A stretch of 64,000 bases of DNA, taken from Muricea muricata (Eukaryota > Cnidaria > Anthozoa > Malacalcyonacea > Plexauridae). Below are positions 22,907-32,595 of the stretch, piece after piece. Made by a program: the position numbers and the translations under genes. Position 1 is the stretch's first letter. Every line of letters begins with the position of its first letter. Location: positions 59,374,564 to 59,438,563 of the forward strand of contig OY979718.1 of NCBI GenBank assembly GCA_963855995.1, in the 5' to 3' direction. The notes under the pieces were generated by a model, which searched no databases, had not been told where the DNA came from, and worked only from the letters and a program-made list of their open reading frames with translations.

Positions 22907-23142
22907 CACAGCAAAAAAACGCACAACCTGTTCTGGCCTGATGAAAACAGCATTGAACAATGTTGTGCTGCCCACATTGTTCAAGGTTTCAACAATATTG
23001 TTCAACATTGTTACACCTGACTGCAGGCTAATTCAGGCTCATCAACTTGTTCAGTATTGTTGACAACCTTGAACAATAAATACACAACATTGTTCAATGC
23101 TGTTTTCATCAGGCCAGAACAGGTTGTGCGTTTTTTGCTGTG
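22907..23142. mobile_element. MITE with TA duplication
   Basis: Near-perfect TIRs of about 55 bp: CACAGCAAAAAAACGCACAA at the left, and its complement ending TTTTTTGCTGTG at the right, flanked by TA. Interior built of GAACAATGTTG/CAACATTGTTC words. Fits a Tc1/mariner-type non-autonomous element inserted at the edge of the older hAT copy. Confidence 0.75.
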
Positions 23143-25209
23143 TACATCAGTTCATGCAGTGGAATCGAGCATTACTTCATGTAGAGGGATAGTGTGGCGA
23201 CATGTTTGTGTCTCGTTGTCCTATAAAGGCTAATTGTATTTAGCTTTTTTCTTTCATTTTCTTTATTAATTTAATCTGAGATGCTGAGTTTCTGTTTTTA
23301 ATTGTTCAACGTTTGACGTTATGCTTACTGTATTGCCAAGAAATATAAATAGTTTCCGTTTGGAAAAAGAGTAAAACTAATATTTTGTCGCCAAGAATTT
23401 TAGTGGCGATTGTTTGAGTAATTGCATAGACGGTTAGGAATTTACTTTTCTATAAGTCCCGCAATTATGCCACTGTGTTCAATAAAATTTTATTAATTGG
23501 CTTCTGGGCAGAAATTTCCTTTTTTGTAGTTTGATAATTGCTTATTTTTGAAAATTTTCGTGTTATTAGTGCAGCCCAAGTGAAAAGATTTTTTAATTTA
23601 AGCTAATTTATTTATTAAAGCATTTGATCGCTTACCCTCTAACATGCTCTGTAACTCGTGCATGCATTAGCATAAAGAGCTTTCGCTTTATTCAGCCGAC
23701 TATATAGTTTTATTAAGCGACTGTTCAATAACGGACCTAGCCACTGTAGTGCAATGTTTTATATTTTTAAATTAACACAATGAATTTCACACATTCTGGA
23801 TAAAACCCTGAAGATGCAGTAATGAATAAATTTGAGTTATATGTACTTTACTCCTTCTTTGCAAAGCTCTGCGAAAATAGTAAGCACAACATCTTATTAT
23901 ATAAACTCATTTTTTATGAAAACAAATATCAAAGCATTAGAAGTCATAAATGTCCTCAACTTAACATATAATTTGAAATTCTGTAGCCGTTCGTCAGTTA
24001 AAAGATTTAATCTAACAGTTAATTTAAAACGAGTTCATGAATTTAGCAGCAGGTACTGTATGCTCCTCTCAGTTGTATTTTTATATTAAACATTTTTTGA
24101 AAAATATACTAAAAATCGACGAATTTCGGTGGAATATAACAAGACATGTTTTAGGTTTTAATTCGTTAATTGCTGTAATCCCCTTGCCTAGACTTGAAAT
24201 GAAAAGCGCAAACATATTTTATTTTGCCTCAATTTTTTGCAGCTGCAGCATCTGCATGTGTAGATGTATATGGTATATTTATTGGATGCCTTGACGTATA
24301 CTTTTACTAAAAAGGGCCACGTTTCTAGCAAAACACTTACATTGTGAAAATAGCAGATATAGCGATAAACAAGAATTTAAAATTCCTATGTTGTAGTGCT
24401 ATATATGGTAGTAATTTATGTATTATCAGGACAAAATTATTGTCGTTCTGTTTTTGTTTTTGCTGTTCCTTGTGCGGATTGTTTTGAAACGTTTGACACA
24501 TTTTCAACAGCTGTTTCGACGCATTAGGTAAGCAGTATATTTATCACAGCTGGGGAACTTGCAAATTTTATATCCTGAAAAATAGGATAGTACATTTCAG
24601 TGCAAGCACTAGATGTTTTTAATCGAGCTATTAAACAAGTGAACACCTGTTTAGCACTTCAATGTCTTCCTAAAGCAATCTAAAACTAAAAGTTTCGAAC
24701 TACAAGGCAACATGTTGTTGTCGATTCAAATTCAAATATTTGTCCTGAGCAGACTACAAAAACATCGCCCGCCAGTACAATCAGCCATCTACATATTAAA
24801 GTGAAAATTTGACAAAACTACATTGAAGAAATGTCATTGAAAATGGAGTATGAAATATTTTACAATGATCTACCTTGACAACTTGCATGTATGATTTCTC
24901 TATATTTCTATTTTTGGCTTGCAATCGTTATTAACCTAGTTTTTTATTCATGAGATTAGTACACATGTTTACTTAGGCCTAACACTTATATAAGACACAG
25001 CACTTTATAAAAAGTATAATTATTGCATAAATATCAGATATTGCAGACACAGAACTCACAAGGACGTGAAAGTTGTTCAAAGATTTTGCCAGTAATTTTA
25101 CCGCAACAAGCGAGATTTTTCTTTTTGAATTGAATGTCGCATCGAAAATTTACACTGTCGATATAACGTGATTAAAACAAACTCCTTCTATTATTTGTTC
25201 TTTATTATA

Positions 25210-26292
25210 ATGGATGCCGACTTGCTTAACAAAAATTCAAGTGAAAATTCGTCAAGTGCAGAAGAGTGGATGAGCGAAGAACTGATCATTGCTAACATTG
25301 TGTTTGATGTTTTAATATTGACAGTGAGTGTTTTAGGAAATTTTCTAGTCATCTTCACCATAATTCATGAGAAAAAACTTCAGACTACGTGTAATTTTCT
25401 GCTCTTGCATCTCGCTATTTCTGACATTAGTTTAGTTGTCGTGAACATTCCTTTTGATCTTCATTCTCTTGTCAATGGCAGTCGTTGGAGGTTTGGTGGT
25501 TTCATGTGTAGATTACTATATCCAATAGGAACTGTGTTTTATATATCTGGGGCACTCATTCTCACTGTCATCTCTCTGGACCGCTACAGAGTATTCGTGC
25601 AAACATTTAAAGCAAAACTACGCCGTGCTCAAGCAAAGAAACTAATCGTATTGATCTATGTGATCTCAATTATCTCTGTTATTCCTTACATACGATTTTT
25701 AAAGCTTGAAGAAGACGTCTGTTTTGAAAAATGGCCAAAGTTTCTCTACAGACAGTTATATACAGCCTTTCTTTTCTCGATACAATACGCTGTACCGCTG
25801 GCTACAATGATTGTCGTATATTCAAGTATCGCCCGTCATCTGACGCAGAAAACCCAACGCGTGAATCTTTCTAGTCGACGTGGACAAGGTGAGAGAATTT
25901 CATTGTATGCAAGCACAAGCACGAAAACACGTTGCGAGAGAGAACGAGAAAAACGCAATCAGAAAGCGCTTAAAACTATCATTACCGTGGTAATAGTGTT
26001 CTCTGTGTTCATGCTGCCCTATCAATTGCTGTGGATCATTGCTGACTTCCATGGATTAAACGCAGAGAAACTCTCCAAACTCAGTAAATTGTTTGTGATA
26101 TTTTCATATATCGGGAGTTGTACCGTGAACCCTTTCATTTATGGCGTGGGAGACAGGCAGTTCAGAAAAGGTTATCGAAGTTTTTTGAATAATTTGGTGG
26201 CAAAAGCGACCAGACGAAAAGCGAGTCGTAAACTATCCAGCAACAATGGTGGTGTTCTTACTGTCACGAGTGGAGACGAAACTCATGTATAG
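25210..26292 (+). CDS. Rhodopsin-family (class A) GPCR, intronless, 360 aa
   Basis: Plasma-membrane seven-helix receptor coupling to G proteins. The first ATG of the frame is at 25210; upstream codons contain only a GTG. The N-terminus is short with N-glycosylation sites at N9, N13 and (in loop 1) N89. Hallmarks: TM1 GN at 43-44, TM2 LAISD with D72, conserved loop-1 C100, DRY at 124-126, TM5 proline in YAVPLATM, long basic third loop (CEREREKRNQKALK), TM6 FSVFMLPYQLLW (the CWxP tryptophan/cysteine pair is replaced, keeping the proline), TM7 NPFIYG. These resemble peptide receptors of the galanin/allatostatin/somatostatin type; the ligand is not deducible. A single exon is common for cnidarian GPCRs. 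AATAAA at 26324-26329 is a likely polyadenylation signal 32 bp after the stop. Confidence 0.93.
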   Translation: MDADLLNKNSSENSSSAEEWMSEELIIANIVFDVLILTVSVLGNFLVIFTIIHEKKLQTTCNFLLLHLAISDISLVVVNIPFDLHSLVNGSRWRFGGFMCRLLYPIGTVFYISGALILTVISLDRYRVFVQTFKAKLRRAQAKKLIVLIYVISIISVIPYIRFLKLEEDVCFEKWPKFLYRQLYTAFLFSIQYAVPLATMIVVYSSIARHLTQKTQRVNLSSRRGQGERISLYASTSTKTRCEREREKRNQKALKTIITVVIVFSVFMLPYQLLWIIADFHGLNAEKLSKLSKLFVIFSYIGSCTVNPFIYGVGDRQFRKGYRSFLNNLVAKATRRKASRKLSSNNGGVLTVTSGDETHV

Positions 26293-27523
26293 ATGAAAGG
26301 ATTAGGAACACGAATCTATACAAAATAAAAAATCCTAAATATAAACATCTTGTATTTTCGATAAAAACGAGTCAGTGATTCACTGGTGACGTTGCAGCAG
26401 GGCTGTATGCAGAGCGGGGAAGGGGAGGGGGGTGGGCAGTTGCCTCCCAGAGAAAATTAAACTTCCTATTTTAATATTGCTGTAAATGATCAAAATAGTT
26501 GAAATTAAATAGCTCATTAAAGCCAAATGTCGTGTACGTGTATTGTGTACAGTCCTGTCTACGGTGCTGCATTGCAGCTGCTGGGTAGATAATGCTGAAA
26601 TCTATAAATAACTGGCATAAAAAAGTGCCTGGTTGCTGCATAATCCAGATGCACTTTGTAACATTGGCCATGTGCTGTTACAGATAAAGAACAGTTTCGT
26701 TGTAGGGTCGATGTATGGGATCTTTGTAAGCTTCTTTCACTAATTAAGATCACTTTTAGTCTCTTAGGACAGGGCAGGATGGCTGGCAATATCACTCTGA
26801 TATTTTGAATATGCTAATAGACTTAACTTTAAGAGAAGGCAAACGTCGATTTTATGAACAACCCGTAAGAATACATCTGTGTGTTATATTTATGCTGGTG
26901 TCAGAAAGAATATTAATACTTTTTAAACGAAACATTTCCTAGCATGAGCGCGGATTATTTAAACGATAGACGAGGTAGAAGTGATACTTTAAATGTTGGG
27001 AAAATTATAGTTGCCAAAAGTATTGCTCAAAAGTAGGGAGTGAAGATAGAACTGTAGCGCTGTGTGTCACCTGTTTATTATTCAACATTTTGAAGGAGAC
27101 AAGAGAAAGGAAAATCGTGATTTGTGATCGTGATCATTGCTCATTCCCGTTCAATAATAGACAAGTTTATTTAAGTTTCACGAGACCTGCTATCCAAGCA
27201 ACTGATTAGTGGTTCCACTAGATATTTTCAGTTGAGATTAGGCAAAGAGCGTTTTAGTAAACGAAGAAAAATCACAAAGGAAAACCTTAACCGTCTCGTC
27301 TGAGCAGTCTGGTACAAACAATTGTTATACAGCACTGTATGTGTATTTTAATAGGATATATCACGAATTTATTTAAGTTTCCACAAAAAAATTTTCATCA
27401 CTAGCTGAAATGTATGTATTTTAAGTTATGACTGTGACGTCACAAGTTCAAACAAATATACCCATTCAATAATTGCGTCATGAACTGTTTCGGCTGCATC
27501 AAAATGGTAGTGTTTAATTGTAT
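26293..27523. other. Intergenic, convergent 3' regions
   Basis: Between the GPCR (+) and the secreted protein gene (minus), which converge here. AATAAA at 26324 (+) and TTTATT at 27368-27373 (AATAAA on the minus strand) are the likely poly(A) signals. A short purine-rich tract (GGGGAAGGGGAGGGGGGTGGG) lies near 26418. No further gene seen. Confidence 0.5.
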
Positions 27524-28231
27524 TTAAATCGCGATGATTCCGCCATCAGGTCCGACTTTTCCGTTGTGAAGTGGCGGGAAAATAGGCCCTCCTTGGTTGG
27601 ATGATCTGCCAGAACAGACAACCTGAACGTAAGCGTCCTTACGAGCGAAACGAAAATCACGTCCAGGTCTGTCTTCGTGGAGTGCTCGAATAAGAAGTCC
27701 ATTGTTTGGTTGACCGTTTTTCCAATCTCGGACCGCACTAGTGACGTCAATAGCGTACCATATTTGTCCTTTCTGGAACGGCGGGTACACAACCACACCA
27801 GAACTTGTGGGTTCTTTAACAGCATCTGTTCCTAAGCCAAGGAAACGTTGGCTCCAGTTAGCATTGGAAATTCTTTTAAATGCCGTCGCTTGTGATTCAC
27901 TCCAAGATTTTAACACACTATGCGCTACAATTGTACGAGGAAAGAGAGGTGCCTGCCGCCATGAAAATGCACTTCCTTTGTGAGCATAAACAAACCTGAT
28001 GTACAGTTTAGCGGAGTTAATTTGACAGCTGCTGGGTGGACTGGTAAATTGCAGCAGGCTGCGTTTATTTGGAAATGTTGGATGAAGACCAACTATGAGG
28101 TAAGGAATATGGTTGTTGTTTCTATTATCATCAGTTATTGTCACATCTTGAATCAGTCGTAGACGCGTTGATCTTACCAGTGTTGCCCAGAGAGAGAACA
28201 CCACTATGAGAGTCGGGAATGTTTCTTTCAT
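27524..28231 (-). CDS. Secreted protein with a DNRLRE/CBM96-like domain, single exon, 235 aa
   Basis: Starts at ATG 28231 with a clear signal peptide (MKETFPTLIVVFSLWATLVRS). The body has the spacing of the DNRLRE beta-sandwich family (CBM96-like): an early polar strand with N-rich loop, KRSLLQFTSPPS, INSAKLYIRFVY, VLKSWSESQA, then WYAIDVTSAVRDWKNGQPNN leading to NGLLIRALHED near the C-terminus. It contains two cysteines (SSCQIN and VVCSGR) that could pair, and no membrane anchor. In other phyla such domains bind polysaccharide or form parts of extracellular matrix; a matrix or mucus role here is inference. No introns are evident, although a spliced 5' UTR is possible. Confidence 0.8.
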   Translation of the reverse strand: MKETFPTLIVVFSLWATLVRSTRLRLIQDVTITDDNRNNNHIPYLIVGLHPTFPNKRSLLQFTSPPSSCQINSAKLYIRFVYAHKGSAFSWRQAPLFPRTIVAHSVLKSWSESQATAFKRISNANWSQRFLGLGTDAVKEPTSSGVVVYPPFQKGQIWYAIDVTSAVRDWKNGQPNNGLLIRALHEDRPGRDFRFARKDAYVQVVCSGRSSNQGGPIFPPLHNGKVGPDGGIIAI

Positions 28232-31166
28232 AATGAAGAATGGCAGTATACCTGCGTAATGATATTTACGTTAGCAAGTAAAAGTATAATTGAAGCCTCA
28301 GGTGAACGTTCGTGAGTCCTTCCAGGGGCCTCGTGCCGTTCGACACTGAAGTCATGCCCTTCTGCATTCACGTTGAACTTGTGACACTGTGTTAATAATG
28401 GCCGTCCTCGTAAGTTTTACTGAATTGGTTTTACTTTACTCACAAAATTTAATTACCGTAATTATTAGTTACACTTCACGAGCTCAGTCAGTCTCAACGC
28501 TAAAAGTTTGGTTATTTAAGTGTGTGTTGACAAAATGATTAGAAATAAAATTATGAGCTCAAGATTTCTATGGGGTGATGAGGTACTTTAAAAAAGTACT
28601 ACAAATTGTCTCTCAATTGATAAAAAAGGAAAATTATTGTTTTTCTAGTCGCTATCTATCAAGGAGTAGATAGCGTGCAGAGAAGCCAATCAAATGACAG
28701 CATTTGCAATAGTATACTATATGATTCTACCAATAATAGTTTCGAAACAAAGTACAAAGTACATAGTAGGGACAGATTAATTAATGTTATATTTACCTCT
28801 GCTCATTTCATTATTGTTTATATTGGCAGAGAAATTGATGTTTCTCCAAAATTCAGTTGATTATGACTGGAGCAGATAGTACACTGTTCAATGTTTATAT
28901 GCAGTTTGTTTCCTCCTTACACTACCATCCCACTTGAGCCATTCAGGGCTGTTTCCTGTGTATGACGTATAACATGAAGAGCAGGGGAAACCAGGTTAGT
29001 TTGTTTATGTTGACATGCGTCATTACTAGTTAAATTTTTGCTTTTCTTGTTATCTATTGTCACAAACTCGAAAAAGTGAGGTTATAGTATTGAAACAAGG
29101 CTGTATAATCAACTGCTTGAAACTAAAGTGCTTCTAATTCAAGTGATATGTTGGTTCATGCACTTTCAAGAATAGCAAAGTCGTTCATCTCCTTTTCTCC
29201 ACTTCATTATAAAAAAATATCAGGTTTTACCTTCCCCTTATGAATAATGGGTCCTCAAGAATGAACTATAGTACTATCAATAGCAATACAAAGTACAGTT
29301 ATTAGAATGGAAACTCCGAAAATTGACAACATAGTTACAACGAATGTTTCTTTGTACTGTATTTTGTCATAATGCTCAGTGGTTGCATGCTGAAATTTAA
29401 TACTAAAGCTATAATATTTAATAATAATTTGATGTTTAATAATAATTTGATAATAAAGCTTAAATACTAAAAAGCAATAGCAATATACTGGAGAATTAGG
29501 TTAGGTAAGAATTGTAGTTCATTTTTACACTTAAACTTAAAATCACACTAACCACGCAGGGGAAGTTTAAATTGACTCGAGACTAGCTCTCACAGAGCAT
29601 GGGAAATACAATGGACCTCATAAATAATGACGTCACTTGGTGTAGTCAAAGCATGTAAAAATGTTTGACAATGGCTGCATTAATAAACATTTTGATCAAG
29701 AAAAGGTTTAGTTGTAAACTAAATATTGTGACTTATTTTTTCGACTTGGTACTTTAAGCTTATTAAGAAGTTCAAAAGGTTCAACTGTATTGTCATTTTC
29801 AAACATTTTACTGGCGTGACTGCAAAGTGATATTATTAGGCACAAGGTGTGTGCGCCATTTACACAGTACCGGATCCGTGTGGTCACGATATCGGTTAGC
29901 CTGCAGTCATATTTACTCTTACCACTTTTTGTTTGGTTAGTTGTTATTAAATTCTGTAATTTTAGGAGTCATAATTGTCTTAAATTTATTTTATTTGATA
30001 TCGTGACCGCTGATCTGTTGCCGTGCAGACGGGATCCTGGCTTTCTCACATCCTGATCCCACATGCTGACGTGAAAGGAAATATGTGCAGGCGATTGTCC
30101 GAAGAACAAGAGCTGGAGTGTTGCCGATGGCTTGTTGGAGAAAATGATGACAACGAGATCTTGGAAAGTGGACAGAGGTCCATGGAGAATCATAGGTGTG
30201 ATCATGCACACAAAGAAACTGTTGAGTTGAGCTTGTAGAGTCTTGGCAAGTAACGAGAACTCGACTATCAGCATATACAACAGAGCGTTATAATATCCGG
30301 CAGTGACATGGTCTAATGAATACGAGTTGATTGTAATGGTTACAGAGTGGCATTTATTGGGTTCAATTCGGGATATGTAGCATCTTCAGTCGAAATTTAG
30401 AATAATCAACCTTCGAGTGAAGTGCTACAAAATCATATTTAGTTTCATTAGTTTAGTGAATATTTTGCTGCTTCAAACATGATAATATGAAATCCTTCAC
30501 TCTAAACTTGTATTTTTTAACAATATATGAATGTAGGGCACATTTTAGCAAGGTCAATGCTTGTATTGCATGTATTGCTTGTATTGTATTTTAACTGGTT
30601 TTATTGCTTTGCTAAAAGTTACATGTTTGGCCATCATATTTATAGCAAGAATTCGTTTCCCGCCTGGCAAATCTCTAGCCACGATACTTAATTATACATG
30701 GTAATAATGAAATCTTGTAGTCTTGATTCTCAATAATGCCCCCCCCCACGACACTCGCAGTTTTCAGGAGAATTATTTGGGTATGTTTTGATGGAGCGGC
30801 AGCTCCGTCGCTACAGCTGTCTTTGATTAAAATTATAATTGCTATTATAACTTTTTAAGTTTAACTTCTAAGAAATGTTTTAGCAACAAGATTTGATCTG
30901 TTTAAAAAGAAGTGAAATAAAATCAAATATAATTGTATTCTTGTGCGTAGTCAATCTCGTACCCACAGCAATGCCTGTTCGCGGGCTAGCCTAACCCGCG
31001 AACAGGCATTGCTCTGGTACGACCACTGACAGTGGGTACGAGATTGGTGCGTAGTGAGATTGTCCAGACTTCATCAATGCTTGTATTGCATTCGTTTGAC
31101 AGCTATAGTGAATGTGCGACAAATAGACCGGTATTAGTATAGTTTACTTATCTTTGTAATGTCACT
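28232..31166. other. Intergenic stretch with repeat fragments
   Basis: Contains a fragment (about 28645-28735, GATAGCG...CCAATCAAATGACAGCATTTGC) related to the flank of the 9266-9672 foldback, short AT-rich direct repeats around 29400-29450 (TTTAATAATAATTTGAT twice), a poly-C run at 30740, and the hairpin at 30952-31049. ORFs of 60-100 codons near 30000 lack recognisable domains and overlap one another, so they are not called. Confidence 0.45.
30952..31049. repeat. Double hairpin
   Basis: Inner palindrome 30968-31013 (AGCAATGCCTGTTCGCGGG and its complement around CTAGCCTAACC) inside an outer pair CAATCTCGTACCCAC / GTGGGTACGAGATTG. Probably a small MITE. Confidence 0.6.
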
Positions 31167-31317
31167 ATACCTACGTTTCAATTAAACAAACAATATTACA
31201 GTCAAACCTCTAATTAGCGGACACCAACGGGGAACGTTCCTAGTGTCCGTTAATTAGAGGTGTCCGTTAGATGGAGGTCGAGTTGAATATTAACTTTGAT
31301 AAACCACTTCCGTGTGG
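31167..31317. repeat. Left copy of a 151-bp target duplication, containing Tigger left end
   Basis: Repeated at 36089-36239 with only two mismatches by eye. It includes the flank ATACCTACGTTTCAATTAAA and the Tigger TIR beginning CAGTCAAACCTCTAATTAGC at 31199. The two copies bracket the LINE block, so they are read as the target site duplication made when the LINE entered the Tigger element. Confidence 0.8.
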
Positions 31318-32404
31318 TATTAAACAAGAAATTAGTGCTAATTTAAAATCTATAATTGGAAAAGATCAGTTCGCATATAGGACAGGATCAAATACCACCA
31401 TGGCCATTATTAAATGCCAACATCAGTGGCTGAAATGGTTGGAAGATAAAGAAGTCGACTTTGTTAGAGTGATCTCGTTCGATTTCAGTAAGGCTTTTGA
31501 TTCGGTTCCGCATGATATTTTGTGTGAGAAGTTAAAGAGAACATGTCTAAATCCGTATATTACCAACTGGATTATAGATTTTTTAACTAATCGGAGACAA
31601 CGAGTGGTTGTAGACGGAATTGAAACAGATTTTCTGGAGATTAATAGAGGTGTACCACAGGGAACAGTTATAGGACCTTTCTTATTTTCACTTATGGTTA
31701 ATGACATCAGTCTTGAAGATCCTGAGAAGAATCTTTTGACCAAGTTTGCAGATGATTTAACTGTTAGTCCTCCTGTTAAAATTTCTAAAGATTCCGCCAT
31801 TGAAGAAGTCAAGAACATAAAAGTGTGGGCAAGTGAAAATAGGATGACCCTTAATGTGTCAAAGACATGGGAAATGGTTGTGCGTGGCAGAACAAACAAA
31901 CTACCTCCACCCCAAATTGACAATATCGAGCGAAAAAGCTGGTTGAATCTTCTGGGAATGCTCCTTCAGGACGATCCTTGTAATTGGGACATGCAAGTTG
32001 ACAACCTTTTATCGAAAGCTGCTAGTCGGATGTATATTCTTAGAGTGTGTAGATTATATGGTTATATGAAGGAAAATTTAAATTTACTGTTCGAATCTCT
32101 AATTCTGTCGTTATTTTACTATGGAATTGAAGTCTGGGGATCTGCCTTACAAAATAAGTATCTACAACGCATTGATAAATTTTTTCGGCGTGCTTACAGA
32201 TTTGGATACACCTTGCAAGAGTATAAAATATCGCACCTGGTTGAGGAAAGGGATAAATCGTTATTCGCAAAAATTGTGAACAGTGATTCAGATCATATTT
32301 TATATGATCTGCTCCCCGAGAAGAAAAGCAGATACTTAAGAGAAAGAAACATTCTTTTATCTTACCTAAAATTAAAACTGAAAGATTTAAACGTTCATTC
32401 TTAA
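31271..32404 (+). CDS. LINE reverse transcriptase, 5'-truncated (CR1/L2-like)
   Basis: Part of a non-LTR retrotransposon polyprotein. The ORF's first 15-16 codons (to about 31317) come from the Tigger end, and the LINE begins at ...GIKQEISANLKS. RT motifs: QFAYRTGS, SFDFSKAFDSVPHD, RGVPQGTVIGPFLFSLMVND, FADD (catalytic), followed by thumb/connection sequence (SKTWEMVVRG, LGMLL, YGIEVWGSA) and a C-terminal tail to TAA. The endonuclease and RT motifs 0-1 are missing, so the copy is 5'-truncated and cannot move on its own. The RTs of the CR1/L2/Rex group look closest; the clade assignment is by eye. The body has no internal stops, so the insertion is fairly young. Confidence 0.85.
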   Translation: MEVELNINFDKPLPCGIKQEISANLKSIIGKDQFAYRTGSNTTMAIIKCQHQWLKWLEDKEVDFVRVISFDFSKAFDSVPHDILCEKLKRTCLNPYITNWIIDFLTNRRQRVVVDGIETDFLEINRGVPQGTVIGPFLFSLMVNDISLEDPEKNLLTKFADDLTVSPPVKISKDSAIEEVKNIKVWASENRMTLNVSKTWEMVVRGRTNKLPPPQIDNIERKSWLNLLGMLLQDDPCNWDMQVDNLLSKAASRMYILRVCRLYGYMKENLNLLFESLILSLFYYGIEVWGSALQNKYLQRIDKFFRRAYRFGYTLQEYKISHLVEERDKSLFAKIVNSDSDHILYDLLPEKKSRYLRERNILLSYLKLKLKDLNVHS

Positions 32405-32552
32405 ATCGATGTCTATTTGACTATTTTAATTAGATATTTTTACTCATAAATTTTTACTGTAAATATAGCGTATAAATTTATTCTGCAATTTTTCTTTTTA
32501 CCACTGAAATGTAAAGGCACACGTTTATTGCGCCTCTATTTATTAAAGACTC

Positions 32553-32594
<42 letters not shown>
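31318..32594 (+). mobile_element. 5'-truncated LINE with (AAT)n tail
   Basis: Runs from the end of the 151-bp duplication to the (AAT)n tract (32553-32594). The 3' UTR is about 150 bp. The second copy of the duplication begins at 36089, directly after a matching (AAT)n tract at 36059-36090, indicating that the tail was later split by another insertion. Confidence 0.75.
32553..32594. repeat. (AAT)n microsatellite, left half
   Basis: 14 units ending the + strand LINE and abutting the 3' end of the minus-strand LINE. Its counterpart is at 36059-36090. Confidence 0.9.

Positions 32595-32595
<1 letters not shown>

Larger units (their letters stand above)
22504..25209. other. Intergenic stretch between glycerol kinase and the GPCR
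   Basis: Holds two adjacent MITEs (22775-22905, 22907-23142), a candidate AATAAA at 23481 that could serve glycerol kinase, and otherwise AT-rich DNA without a convincing ORF or RNA gene. Confidence 0.5.

Noticed and set aside
29847-30280. Overlapping ORFs of 69-103 codons on both strands
   Set aside because: No recognisable domain, no splice context, and mutual overlap; random open frames.
31423-31923. 166-codon minus-strand ORF
   Set aside because: Antisense shadow of the LINE reverse transcriptase.
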